A stretch of DNA of 64,000 bases from Porphyra umbilicalis (taxonomy: Eukaryota > Rhodophyta > Bangiophyceae > Bangiales > Bangiaceae), in contig KV918793.1 in assembly GCA_002049455.2 (NCBI GenBank), positions 62,001 to 126,000 of the forward strand, read 5' to 3'. The position numbers and the translations under genes are program-made. The notes under the pieces are model-generated. The model had not been told where the DNA came from, made no database searches, and saw only the letters and a list, made by a program, of their open reading frames with translations. Of the stretch, positions 11,343 through 20,873 are shown in pieces; the first letter of the stretch is position 1; each line of letters opens with the position of its first letter.

Positions 11343-11494
11343 GCAGGGCCTGGCACACCTTTCCTGAATGGGATTTCGTCCCATCCAGGCCTTTATCACG
11401 AAATAGAACACTGGACGGGAAACCTCCCGTTCAAAGGCTCCTTGAACGGGACTCCCGTTCAGACTCCCGTTCAAGTGTCAACTGTTCTGACGAT
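11343..11494 (-). repeat. Right terminal and subterminal repeats of the 10.4 kb element
   Basis: It contains CTGGCACACC, a GAATGGGATTTCGTCCCATCC palindrome, three ACTCCCGTTCA-type repeats, and the terminus AACTGTTCTGACGAT. It matches the right ends at 12890-13044 and 37330-37474 in order and spacing. Confidence 0.7.
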
Positions 11495-13044
11495 CGTCCG
11501 AACTATGGTCATCCTGAACGGGAGGAAATCCCGTTCAGGCCCCTGTTACGGCACGGCGCCTGAACAAGGGAACTCCTGTTACAAACGTTGTTCAGGTGCA
11601 CGGACCTGATCTCGATGTCGGACATTACCAGATCGCGAGACACACCCTTAATACTCCTGTTAACCAGGGTCGATTATTATTGCGCTAATCTCTAGACGAT
11701 GACAGGTTACTGGCGGCCCATGCACACTGCTCGTTGATGCTGCTCTGCTTTATTTCTGGAGGGACTATGGATGGGACTACGGCCATGAGGACAACCAAAC
11801 GGTGCACCCATCATAGCTGACCATGTACCAACGGCGGCAGCAACACAAGTGGGGGAGCCAGTCGGCAGGTAGTACCGAGAACAAGGCACAAAGACCGCGA
11901 CAGATGCCGTACCATCCAAACCCACATCAAACGAGAGCTCGAGATATCGAGAGGGGAAGACTAAGAAACAAGAGCAACGATACGACGGGACAAAACAGGG
12001 GACGTACGAGATAGGGGGCAGGAAGCGGGGGACGGACGTAGGGAGGAGGGGGGAAAGAGAAATCCAATCAGGAAGTGGGAGAAAGACATACACGATACGC
12101 AGGGGAAAAACATGCATGGACGGTAGCACATGTAGGCACGAGTCAGATGCGAGCTACCACAGATGGCAGTGAACGAGGGCTTCCTGTACGGTAGTGCAAC
12201 ATCCGGTGCAATGACCTCGATGGAAGACACGCAATGACAGACAAACGAACGATAGACAGGAGACGATCCAACCACAAACAGCGCACAACATACCTGTTGG
12301 AAGACTGGCTCAAAGACCCAGCATGGTAGGGGGTCGCCCAGTTGGGGAGGGGGACGTTGGTGCACGACAGCAAGAGCCGGGAGAGATCGACACGGGCGCT
12401 CCGACCTCGGATGACGACTGCAGTGGTCTTGCTCGCCGGCGGCGCGGTGGTGGAGGGTCAGGTCATCGGAGGCTTTAGCCTGTCACTCTTGAGTTGTCTC
12501 CAATCGACCAGATAAGTCCGTTTTTTCCATGGAGACGTCCGACCTGCCACGAGGGCTACGTGTGGCATAGCTCACTTTTATTGGCCGGCCATTCTCTTAT
12601 ATGCTTGACATCATTCGTCGTCTCACGAAGTACATAAATCTTCGGTCATCGACAGAGCAACTCGGGGTAAGTTCTGGAGCGGCGGCCGCGGTCTCGTGCG
12701 TGCACCTCAGGTCCGAGAACACGCCTTGGCGCCGACTTCTTGTGCAGCGCATCGTCGATGGCAAGAGGCATCCAGGCCCGTGCAGGACCCCGACCTGGAC
12801 AGTTTACGTCTTCGCAATCCATTGCAGGGATATCATTGGCTTGAATTAGTGCGACAGTCTTGCATGACCTCGCGATCAGCCACGAGACGGTTCAGGGCCT
12901 GGCACAGCTGCCCTGAACGGGAACTCCTCCCGTTCAGGCCTTTGTTACAGCACAGACGCCTGGACGGGAAACCTCCCGTTCAAGGGCTTCTTGAACGGGA
13001 CTCCCGTTCAGGCTCCCGTTCAAGTGTCCACTGTTCTGACGATG
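11493..13044. mobile_element. 1.55 kb non-autonomous element, copy B
   Basis: It begins ATCGTCCGAACTATGG directly at the right end of the 10.4 kb element and ends GTCCACTGTTCTGACGATG. Its terminal and subterminal repeats match the large element. Its interior is nearly identical to copy C at 35920-37474 and unrelated to the interior of the large element. It encodes no convincing protein; the minus-strand ORFs shared with copy C shift frame between the copies. It is best read as a non-autonomous derivative mobilised by the same transposase. Confidence 0.7.
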
Positions 13045-13561
13045 GGCGTCCCTTTGCTTGCACCGCCGGCCGGCCCGCCCCGCCGGGGGGGGGGGGGGGG
13101 GGGTGGCCGTCCCGACTCGTGGCGCTCCATCCGTCGCCGTCTGCCAGTGGCGGGCAATGGCGGCGGGGTCGGCGGAACCAGCGGCGCGCGCCCGCCCCCG
13201 GCCCCGCGCGCCGCCGCCGCGGGCGGCCGCCGCCCCCCACCGCCCCGTGCCCGCCGGCGCGGCGGCGCCCGCGCGGCCACGGTCCACCGTGCCTACCACC
13301 CCGTTGCTGCCACCGCGATCGCGCGGGCAGGGCCGCCGTCGCGACACACGCCCCCGTCTCTATCTTCTCTCGTTTCTTTCCGTCCTTTTTTTTTTTTTTT
13401 GTCTCACCGCGGTGCTGCGCACCTCGTGCATTGCCTCTCTGCTGGCGCGCCACCGCACGCCGCGGCACGCCACGTGCCGTACAGCGCGAGGGGGCGCCGT
13501 GTGCGTGGGCGCCCTCGCACGCGGCTCGCCCGTGTGCCGCACACCTGCGGCGCTTCCACGG

Positions 13562-16500
13562 ATGCGGTGGCGACAATGGGGACACGCGCGCACGGGGGGG
13601 GGGGGGGGGTCGTCCCTGGCGCCCTCGCCCCCGCCGCTGAAAGAGCCGGTGAAGAGGAGCAAGACCGCGGGGCGGGGGCACCCCCCTGGTAGCGCCGCCA
13701 CGCGCGCCTCGCTGCGCACCGGCAAGCACCCGCCTGCTCCTGCCGCCGGCTCTGGTCGACCCGCTCGCGACACCCGACGGTCCGGGCCGCGCGCTCGTCC
13801 CCGTCCCCACCCTCACGGCCACCCCCCTGTTTCCCTCCAGGACCATGATAGCGGCACCACCTGCCGCCGTCAACGAGTTCCCCCCCCCCCCCCTCCGCTG
13901 ACGTCTGCCAAGCGGCCATGGCGGCGGCAACGACGTCGGCGCGTGGCGCCACCGCCCCCGTCCCTGGCAACGCTGCTCGGTGTCACAGCGGCGGCCGCGA
14001 CGGCGCTCACGACCGCCCTCCTCTCCGCGACCACCGCCGCCGCTGCGGCTGTTGCCACCATCCCCTTGCGCATGAACATTGGCGCCATGGCCACCGTCGG
14101 CGCGTGGGCGCCCGAAAACATCAACACGCTCATGTCGACGGCGCAGAGCTTCGCGCCCGCCCGCGCGGTGTCGGTCGCCGGCACGGACACCCCCGCCCTC
14201 TACCAGACCTACCGGTACACGCCGCGGGGGGACCTCGCCTACACCCTCCCCGTGCCGCCAGGGCGGTACACCGTGCGGTTGCACTGGGCGGAAATGTGGT
14301 CACCCGCCTTTGCGGCCGGCGTGCGCCGGTTTGACGTGTGGGTCGGCGACGCCCGCGTCGACGCCGGCTTGGACGTCTTTGCGGCCGCGGGGGCGGGGCG
14401 CACCGCCCTCGTGCGTACTTATTCAGTGACCGTCGCGGAGGGCTGGGGGGGGTTGGACGTGCGCCTGGCGCAGGTGCGGCAGAGCCCGATGTTGTCGGCG
14501 GTGGAGGTGGTGGCCGCGCCGGGTTCGGGCGGGCACGGCGGTGGGGCCGAGGTCAGCCCGTCGCCGCGGACAGCCAAGAACTCGTCAGGTGACGGCGACG
14601 GCGGATGGTACAATGTCGACGGCGTCGTTGGTGGGGGCGGTGACGAGGTCCCCCCCCCCGTCGTTGAGGCTGCCCCCTCCGCCGCGCCGAGCTTCCCCGC
14701 CGGACACAAGGCGCACGCGGTTATCGACCGGCTCGCACCCCACATTGATCGTGACGGGGACGGCGAAGAGCGCGTCGAGTTGACCGGCTACGGCTCCCAC
14801 ACGCATGCCTTTTCCCACACGGGCACGCCGGGCTCCCTCGTCCGCGTCGCCTGGTTTAATGAGGAGACGGGCGAGCACCTCGGCGACGGGCGGTCCGTGA
14901 CGTGGACCTTCCTGCTCGGCTCGACGGAGGTGCGCCTGGAGGTAACGGACAACACGGGTGACGTGTCCAAGGCGTACGCCATGGTGTCGGTGACCAGCTC
15001 CCTGACGCGTGGCGCGTACTGCTACTACTATGCGGAGCCGCCGGCGTTTCCGCTCCCGCCCGACGTGCGAGTGGGGCCGACGCCCGTGTACGCGGCGTCG
15101 GTGCCGGCGTTGGACTTTGGGGCGGCGGACGGCGGGCTCGGCTTCCACCGGGGCCCCCACTTTCCGGCGGGTGCGAGCTCCGCCACGTGGGCGGCGCGCT
15201 GCGTCTTCCTCTTTAATGCCCCGAAAGGCGAATACTACTATTTTGGCGCCGAGAGTGACGGGGCGGTGGTGGCGTTCACTGGTGGCAAGACGGTCTTTTC
15301 GCGCGCCGCCGCCAGCGAGGAGGTGGAGTGGAGCGGCGGGTGGGTGTACCTGTCGGCGGGCCTCAACGAGATGCAAGTCCAGTACGCGTCTGGGGGGGTG
15401 GCCGGCCGCCGGTTACAAGTGACGACCGGCTCGGACGCGCAGACGCTCCGCGGCGCCTTGATGCAACACGACATTGACAGCGTCGTGCCGGTCGTCCTCT
15501 CTGTCGAGCCGTCCTCCTCGGGCGTGCAGGGCGGCGACACGGTCACGGTGTACGGGGCGGGCTTCTACACGGACCAGACGCAGGTGTATTTTGGGAGGAT
15601 GGAGGCGACGCACGTCACGCGCGTCGGCCCCGCGCAGCTGACGGCCATCGTGCCACCCGCCGTCGACGAAGCGACGGGTGAGGTGCGGCTGTCGGTGACG
15701 ACGGGCGCGGACGCGGCGACCGCCGAAGGCGGCTCCTCCAACGGCGTGCCCTTTTACTACGCCGCGGACACCGCGTCGGTCCGCTACACGGTCGACACGC
15801 TTAAAACGGGGGACGGCAGCGCGCCCTTTGCGCTGCCGTCGGGCATTGTCGTCGTCATTGGCCCCGACGGGCGCTACTATGTCGGCTTGTACGGGGCCAA
15901 GGTGTTGGTCTTGACAATTGACGCGGACCACCGGGTGCGAGACCAGTGCACCAGCGGGAGCCTTGGCGAAGGGGTGTCGGTCGCCGGACTTGCGTTCAAC
16001 CCGGCCGATGGACCAGACGTCAAGCTGTACGCGGCGACAAGCGCGTTGCACTATGTGACGCGGCTCGGGTGGCCCTTGTCCGCGTGGGACCGCGGCAAGG
16101 TGCTGTTGTTGGAACCCAACGACGAGTGCCTTGGCGTGACCAAGGAGGTCATCACGGGTCTTCCCATCTCAAATCATGACCATGCGACGGCCGGTCTCAG
16201 CTTTGACCAGCAAGCCATCTTGCGCTTCATCACGGGCGGGCAATCCAACATGGGCACTAACATCAATTCGGAGCTGAGCGGCGGCCTCGCCGAGACGCCC
16301 CTCTCCGCGGCCATGATCGTCGCGGACATCAACAAACCGGGCTTTGACGGTGCCGTCACCTACAGCCAAACGACCAACGAGACGACGGCCGACCAGACGG
16401 GCGGGTGGGACGTCCGCGTCTACGCGGCGGGCATCCGGTCTGGCTTCGGGGCGGTGCAGCACACCAATGGGCACCTCTACGCGACGGACAATGGCCCGAA

Positions 16501-17275
16501 CCGTTTTTATGGCGACGCCTCGGAAACGTGCACGGCGGTCAAGGAGAGTGGCACGCACGGTGACAAGCTGCTCCTCGTGCGGGAGGGCGCCTACTATGGC
16601 CACGCCAACCGCAACCGGGCGCGGACCGACGCCCGCCAGTGCCGGCTGCACTGGCCCGGCGCGCCGGGTTCGGACACGTACACCCCCCCCCTGCTGTCGT
16701 TTGCGTCAGGCTCCTACAATGGCATTGTCGAAGTGCTCTCCAACCTGTTTCCCGCCGTCAAGCACGACCTATTCATCACCCGCTTCTCAGGCGGCGCCGG
16801 CGGGCTGGCAGGGGAGACAAAGCGCATCCGCCTGTCCGACGGCGGCACGCGGGCCACCTTCGTCGGCGACGTGGCAAGCGCGTCTGGGGTGGACGTGACG
16901 GAAACGCCACACGGCTCCTACCTCATGCCCCGCGTCCAAAAGGGCCAAATGCTCGTGGTGGCGCCCGTGCGGCCGCCGCACCTCGACGCGTCGCGCCCCT
17001 TTTTCGTCGCGGTCAAACCGCACCGCGGGCGCGCGGCGGGCGGCAACGTGGTGACCGTCGGGGGGCTGTTTTTTGGCGACGCGCCGACCGCCATCTTTGG
17101 CGGCAGGCCGTGCACGGACGTGCACGCGGTGGCCGACGACGGGCGCTCTTTTCGGTGCACTGTACCGGCGGCGGAGGTGGCGGGGGCGCTCGTGCGGGTA
17201 GTCGTCGCAACGGCGGCGGGGGGGGAGAGCGTGTCAAGCGCCGGGAGGGGGGACTTTTGGTACATGGACGTATAA
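13562..17275 (+). CDS. Secreted malectin / PKD-like / PA14-like / IPT / propeller / IPT protein
   Basis: A large extracellular protein of about 1237 residues if started at ATG 13562. A signal sequence lies at 13946-14065 (LATLLGVTAAAATALTTALL). Then come a malectin domain (14071-14520; YRYTPRGDLAYTLPVPPGRY, VRLHWAEMW), a PKD-like domain (about 14750-15000), a PA14-like domain (15013-15420), an IPT/TIG domain (15484-15770; SGVQGGDTVTVYGAGF), a glucose/sorbosone dehydrogenase-like beta-propeller (15790-16960; NHDHATAGLSF, YATDNGPNRF) and a second IPT domain (17002-17260; GGNVVTVGGLFF). It stops at TAA 17273. No C-terminal membrane segment is seen. A role in binding or oxidising wall or matrix sugars is inferred from the family. 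The start is uncertain: a G15 run (13594-13608) and a C14 run (13880-13893) lie between ATG 13562 and the signal, and ATG 13918, in another frame with a good context, could serve if a short C run is miscounted. Confidence 0.75.
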   Translation: MRWRQWGHARTGGGGGSSLAPSPPPLKEPVKRSKTAGRGHPPGSAATRASLRTGKHPPAPAAGSGRPARDTRRSGPRARPRPHPHGHPPVSLQDHDSGTTCRRQRVPPPPPPLTSAKRPWRRQRRRRVAPPPPSLATLLGVTAAAATALTTALLSATTAAAAAVATIPLRMNIGAMATVGAWAPENINTLMSTAQSFAPARAVSVAGTDTPALYQTYRYTPRGDLAYTLPVPPGRYTVRLHWAEMWSPAFAAGVRRFDVWVGDARVDAGLDVFAAAGAGRTALVRTYSVTVAEGWGGLDVRLAQVRQSPMLSAVEVVAAPGSGGHGGGAEVSPSPRTAKNSSGDGDGGWYNVDGVVGGGGDEVPPPVVEAAPSAAPSFPAGHKAHAVIDRLAPHIDRDGDGEERVELTGYGSHTHAFSHTGTPGSLVRVAWFNEETGEHLGDGRSVTWTFLLGSTEVRLEVTDNTGDVSKAYAMVSVTSSLTRGAYCYYYAEPPAFPLPPDVRVGPTPVYAASVPALDFGAADGGLGFHRGPHFPAGASSATWAARCVFLFNAPKGEYYYFGAESDGAVVAFTGGKTVFSRAAASEEVEWSGGWVYLSAGLNEMQVQYASGGVAGRRLQVTTGSDAQTLRGALMQHDIDSVVPVVLSVEPSSSGVQGGDTVTVYGAGFYTDQTQVYFGRMEATHVTRVGPAQLTAIVPPAVDEATGEVRLSVTTGADAATAEGGSSNGVPFYYAADTASVRYTVDTLKTGDGSAPFALPSGIVVVIGPDGRYYVGLYGAKVLVLTIDADHRVRDQCTSGSLGEGVSVAGLAFNPADGPDVKLYAATSALHYVTRLGWPLSAWDRGKVLLLEPNDECLGVTKEVITGLPISNHDHATAGLSFDQQAILRFITGGQSNMGTNINSELSGGLAETPLSAAMIVADINKPGFDGAVTYSQTTNETTADQTGGWDVRVYAAGIRSGFGAVQHTNGHLYATDNGPNRFYGDASETCTAVKESGTHGDKLLLVREGAYYGHANRNRARTDARQCRLHWPGAPGSDTYTPPLLSFASGSYNGIVEVLSNLFPAVKHDLFITRFSGGAGGLAGETKRIRLSDGGTRATFVGDVASASGVDVTETPHGSYLMPRVQKGQMLVVAPVRPPHLDASRPFFVAVKPHRGRAAGGNVVTVGGLFFGDAPTAIFGGRPCTDVHAVADDGRSFRCTVPAAEVAGALVRVVVATAAGGESVSSAGRGDFWYMDV

Positions 17276-18609
17276 GGTTGGAGGGGGAGGGGGGGGGGGC
17301 GGGTGAGAGAAGGCAACGGGGGGGAGCTCATTATGGGGCGCGGCGCGTTGTGGTTTGGACGGGTTGGGCACCGGCCTCGTCCAACCCGTTGGCGGCCTGC
17401 CCGTTGAGGTGTCCCCGTACGGTACGCTGATGATGCAGCATAGCGGCAGCCCACGGCGCTCGTCCTGCGACCGGCCCACCGCACGGGCGGGTGGGGCAGC
17501 GTCGTTGCGCCCAACCGGGGAGCTCGCGGCGGCGGCATCTGTTGTTGCCGCCGGCCAAGACATGCCGCTCGCGGTTGCCGTGACTGGCGACGGCAACGCA
17601 CCGCGAGGAGGTCGACATGGACGGGCATGGGCCGACGTGTGCCAAGCCGGCGTTGGCATGCAAGGCCGCGTAGGACGGCTGCGGGGCGCCGAGATGGCTG
17701 GCCATGACTGGGAGAGCGCGTGGGGCTGTAGGGATTGCCGACGCGTCGGCACGCGATGCTACTGCCTGGTCGCCCCTGTCTGTTGTTTAGCTAGCTTGTA
17801 TGGAGTGCCGGCGGCGGCGGATCGGAAGAGCGGTCAGGTCACCACAACAAGGTGTATGGAAAAACCGCCCCATGGGCTTGTACCACTGAGAAAAAGACAG
17901 ACAAGCGCAGGGGTCGCAACGTTTTTCTACAGACGGGGAAGGCCATTGTGGCTGCCTCGCGCCGGTGCACAGAATCAGCGACGGACCCCCCGTCGGACCG
18001 ACCGCAACACACCGCCAGCAACAATGCTGTCCCCCCAACTCAAAACACGGAGTGGCCATCGTCTCTTGTTCCCCCCCGTCCCGATGGCCGCCGCGGTCCG
18101 CCCACACCCCGGTGGATGTACGGGCGCACGCCAGGGCGGCCGTCGGTACTGCTCCGCCGGAACGGGTCGAGGTCGAGCAAGAAGGCCCTGCGCATGGCGC
18201 CACGCGGGGAGGGGAAACACGGGTGGCAGAGGCAGGGGGACGCGCAAGGGCCACGAGCACTGCCGAGGCAGGAACCAGCGCCAGAGCGACAGACCACGCA
18301 CCGCGCGACACACAGACGCGCGGGGACCGGAAAGCAGCGGTGGACCCACCCACCCGTGTACCCACCCACCCGCTATGTGACACACAGACAGACGAGCGGG
18401 TGCCCGCCTTCCATACCAGCCACGTATCCCGATGAGCTCCCCCGGCGTCTGCATGCGGTCGCCCGCGTTGTCCACCTCGGCCGAGTCACAAACGGCTGCG
18501 CCCGCCGTCACGGGCCGGAGCGGCCACCACAATGGCAGCGACGAGCCGCGCGGTCCCCCCCCGCACCCCCCCAGCCGACATGGGCGGCGGCGGCAGGGGC
18601 GGCGGCGGC
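17276..18609. other. GC-rich intergenic region
   Basis: After the malectin/IPT gene the sequence is G-rich, then mixed. ORFs run on both strands but are Arg/Pro/Thr-rich and overlap in opposite directions, with no recognisable domain. The convergent 3' ends of the plus gene and of the minus cupin gene face each other here. Confidence 0.4.
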
Positions 18610-19479
18610 TCACGCGCCGCCGGCGTCACCACCGCCGCCCTCATACTCTGACTGAAAGTCAAACGACGGCTCGCCGAGCGCCCACACCAGCCACAACTCG
18701 GCCGTCGCCGCCGCGGCCACCTCGTGCCGCACGCCCGCGGGGATGACGAGCGTGTCGCCATCCGCCAGCCGGTACGGGCGGCCGCCAACGACCGCCACAG
18801 CGCCGTCGGCAGCGCCGTCCGCATCCGTGGCGGCGGCACCCCCCCCCCCCCCCCCCCCCGCCCCCCCCCCCCCCAGCGTCGCGGCCGCCGGCGGCCGCAC
18901 CGGCGGCGGCGCCCCCCACGCCGGCCCCCCGCCAAAAAAAGAGCACCTCCCCAACGGCGTGGGTGTGGGGCGGTATGACCGCCCCCGCCGCGACCGCCTC
19001 CACCCCCGCCGACAGGCCGGGGAGGGAGCCGGCGGTGAGGAGCGTGCGCGTCAGCCGGCGCATGCCGACGCCGAGGCGCCGCGCCGCGGGGTGCGACGCG
19101 AGGGCGGCGGCACTCTCCGGGGCGCGCAGGTGGGCCACCACCCCGCCCCCACCGCCGCCGCCGCTGCCATTGGCGCTGCCGCCGCCGTCGCCGCCGTCTC
19201 GGTTCGCCGGGGGGCATGCCGGCGGTGGCGGGGAGGCTGGCAGGCGGGGGTGGGAAAACCACCGCGGCGCGACTGCGTCGACGGCCACGGCGGGGCGGGG
19301 GGCCGCCCCGAGCGACAGGCGGGGGGCCAAGGCGGGGGCGGCGGCGGGGAGGCGGGCGCCGACGAGGAGGCCGAGGAGGCCGGCCGCGGCGGGGAGGAGG
19401 AGGCGCACAAAGAGAGGGGGGGGGGGGGAGGCTGGTGCCGCCGTCCGCCGCAGCGTCGGGGGGGGGCACCGTCGGCCAT
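18610..19479 (-). CDS. Cupin-domain protein with N-terminal hydrophobic segment, frameshifted at homopolymers
   Basis: The ATG at 19479 (context CACCATGG) opens MADGAPP and enters a run of nine C (plus 19458-19466). One frame over, the sequence becomes FVRLLLPAAAGLLGLLVGAR, a signal or membrane segment. A second shift at the long C/G tract 18839-18874 joins the cupin motifs: IPPHTHAVGEVLFFWRG in one frame and YRLADGDTLVIPAGVRHEV with ELWLVWALG in the next, ending at TGA 18610. Together they form the two-motif conserved cupin beta-barrel; the HTH...E ligands of motif 1 and the final His of motif 2 are visible. The substrate cannot be told. The frame needs both homopolymers to differ in length from those shown, so either the sequence is miscounted there or the gene is broken. 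Confidence 0.6.
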
Positions 19480-20873
19480 GGTGGGTGTGGTCGCGCGCGG
19501 GGTCGGCCACCCCCGCGGGTGCCTGGGCCGAGCAAGAGACGTTTTGCCGTTTTGCCGCCGTGGGCCGTTTGTGACGCAAGGCGCGTTTGCGAAAACACCC
19601 TGGCCCCGGAACTTGGGTGGCTTTCGGCCGCGGCGCCCCTGGAGGGGTCCGCGACGGCGTCCGCCTCGGCGCCAACGACCCCGGCTGTCGGCGCCTTTCT
19701 CACCTCGTGGCGGCGCAGTGGGCTACGCCGTCCGCCGCCACCGGCGCTCGGGCTACCTACCGCGTCGGCTACCCCTCATGGCGCTGGCACCGCTCGCCGA
19801 ATGGCGCGCCCGGCGTCTGGGCCCCCTGTGCTGGCCACCCTGCCACCCAGACGCGCCGCCCCCCCCCCCCGTTTCATTGCCGGCCTCCGTCCCACCTACG
19901 CGCAGCGCCGGTCCCGCGTCTGCGGGTCGGAATCGCACTGAATGGCTGGAGCTGGGCGCCCCCTCCAGGCGCTTGGCGCCCCGTCCAAACTCCTCCCCCC
20001 TGCTGGACCCCCCGGCCAGTCCGTGTGCCACGACGCCCCCACCCACTTCCAGTCTCGGCGTTTGGTAGCCGGCCGCTTCCGCCCCCGCTGGGTTGCTGGC
20101 GCTAGCACCGTCACGGCGCCTGCTCCCCACGGGCCGCCCTCTATTGGCAACCGCAGTGGGGTCGGCGGCGCCGGCGCCGCAGACGCTGCCGCCGCCGCCC
20201 GCAGCAGGAAGGATGGGGCGGTCGGCCTGCGGGGCGTGGGGGATGTGGCTGTCGGCGCCGACGCGGCGGCGGGCGCACGCGCCGCCGCCTCGTGGAGCGG
20301 CCCCGAGGCAGCCGCCACGCCGTCAGGCGCGTAGACGATGCCGACGCGGGGGCGGACCGGGCGTGGTGGTGGGCCACGCGAGCAAAGGGGGGGGGGCTGG
20401 GTGGGAGGGAGGATTGACGCTGCCGGGGCGGCCCCCGCGGGGCTACTGCGCTGCCGCCCGTGGCGGCGACGCGGCCGGCCGGTCGGCCGGCGGACCACGC
20501 GATGCTGCATGCCTCCTGCTGCGACGCCCGCCGCACCCCCGTGCGCGACGGCCATCTGCCCAGCGGCAGCGTCGCGGTGGGCATTCGCCCTGCGGCCGCC
20601 GCGGGGTGGTCGCCCCGCCCTGTCCTGGCGTGTGGCCGGCATGGGTCGTCCTCTCTGACTGTTTTTTTTTTTTGCGTTTCTTCCCGCTGACATCAATTCC
20701 AGTACTCTCACGTCCTCCCCTGGTCTACGCGTCCATAGTCGATGAAGAAACGGGCGGCACCTAAAAAGAGAAGAGCGAACGTGCGGTCGGTGCTGCTCCT
20801 TGAGGCGCCAGCGGGCGACTGCGTGGGTGCGAGCACAATGCGCAATTCTCGGCACCAATAGGAGAACATCCCC
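19480..20873. other. GC-rich region without a supported gene
   Basis: Several ORFs over 100 codons overlap on both strands, but all are Pro/Arg/Ala-rich and none shows a domain. A minus-strand stretch with RVGIVYAPDGVAAA (about 20330) and TKRRDWKWVGASWHTDWPGG (about 20050) looks slightly more protein-like. It could be an exon, but this is too weak to call. Confidence 0.3.

Larger units (their letters stand above)
1114..11494. mobile_element. About 10.4 kb autonomous CACTA/Plavaka-like DNA transposon
   Basis: The left end (CATCTTCAGAACAGTGG) and right end (complement ATCGTCAGAACAGTTGACA) form short terminal inverted repeats. Each is followed by palindromic GAACGGGA/TCCCGTTC subterminal repeats. 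The same ends bound the 1.55 kb elements at 11493-13044 and 35920-37474. Inside are two divergently transcribed genes: a coiled-coil accessory protein on the minus strand and a zinc-finger/transposase region on the plus strand. A large transposase plus a second DNA-binding-type protein and rich subterminal repeats are typical of the CACTA supergroup, but the termini do not start with CACTA. No target-site duplication was recognised. That the two ends belong to one insertion is inferred from orientation and content. Confidence 0.65.

Noticed and set aside
11707-12373. Minus-strand ORFs in copy B, and the matching ORFs in copy C
   Set aside because: They shift frame between the two nearly identical copies, which argues against protein coding.
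13058-13561. N-terminal extension of the malectin/IPT ORF
   Set aside because: It begins at a TTG inside the end of copy B, crosses a G19 run and is Pro/Arg-rich; no ATG occurs before 13562.
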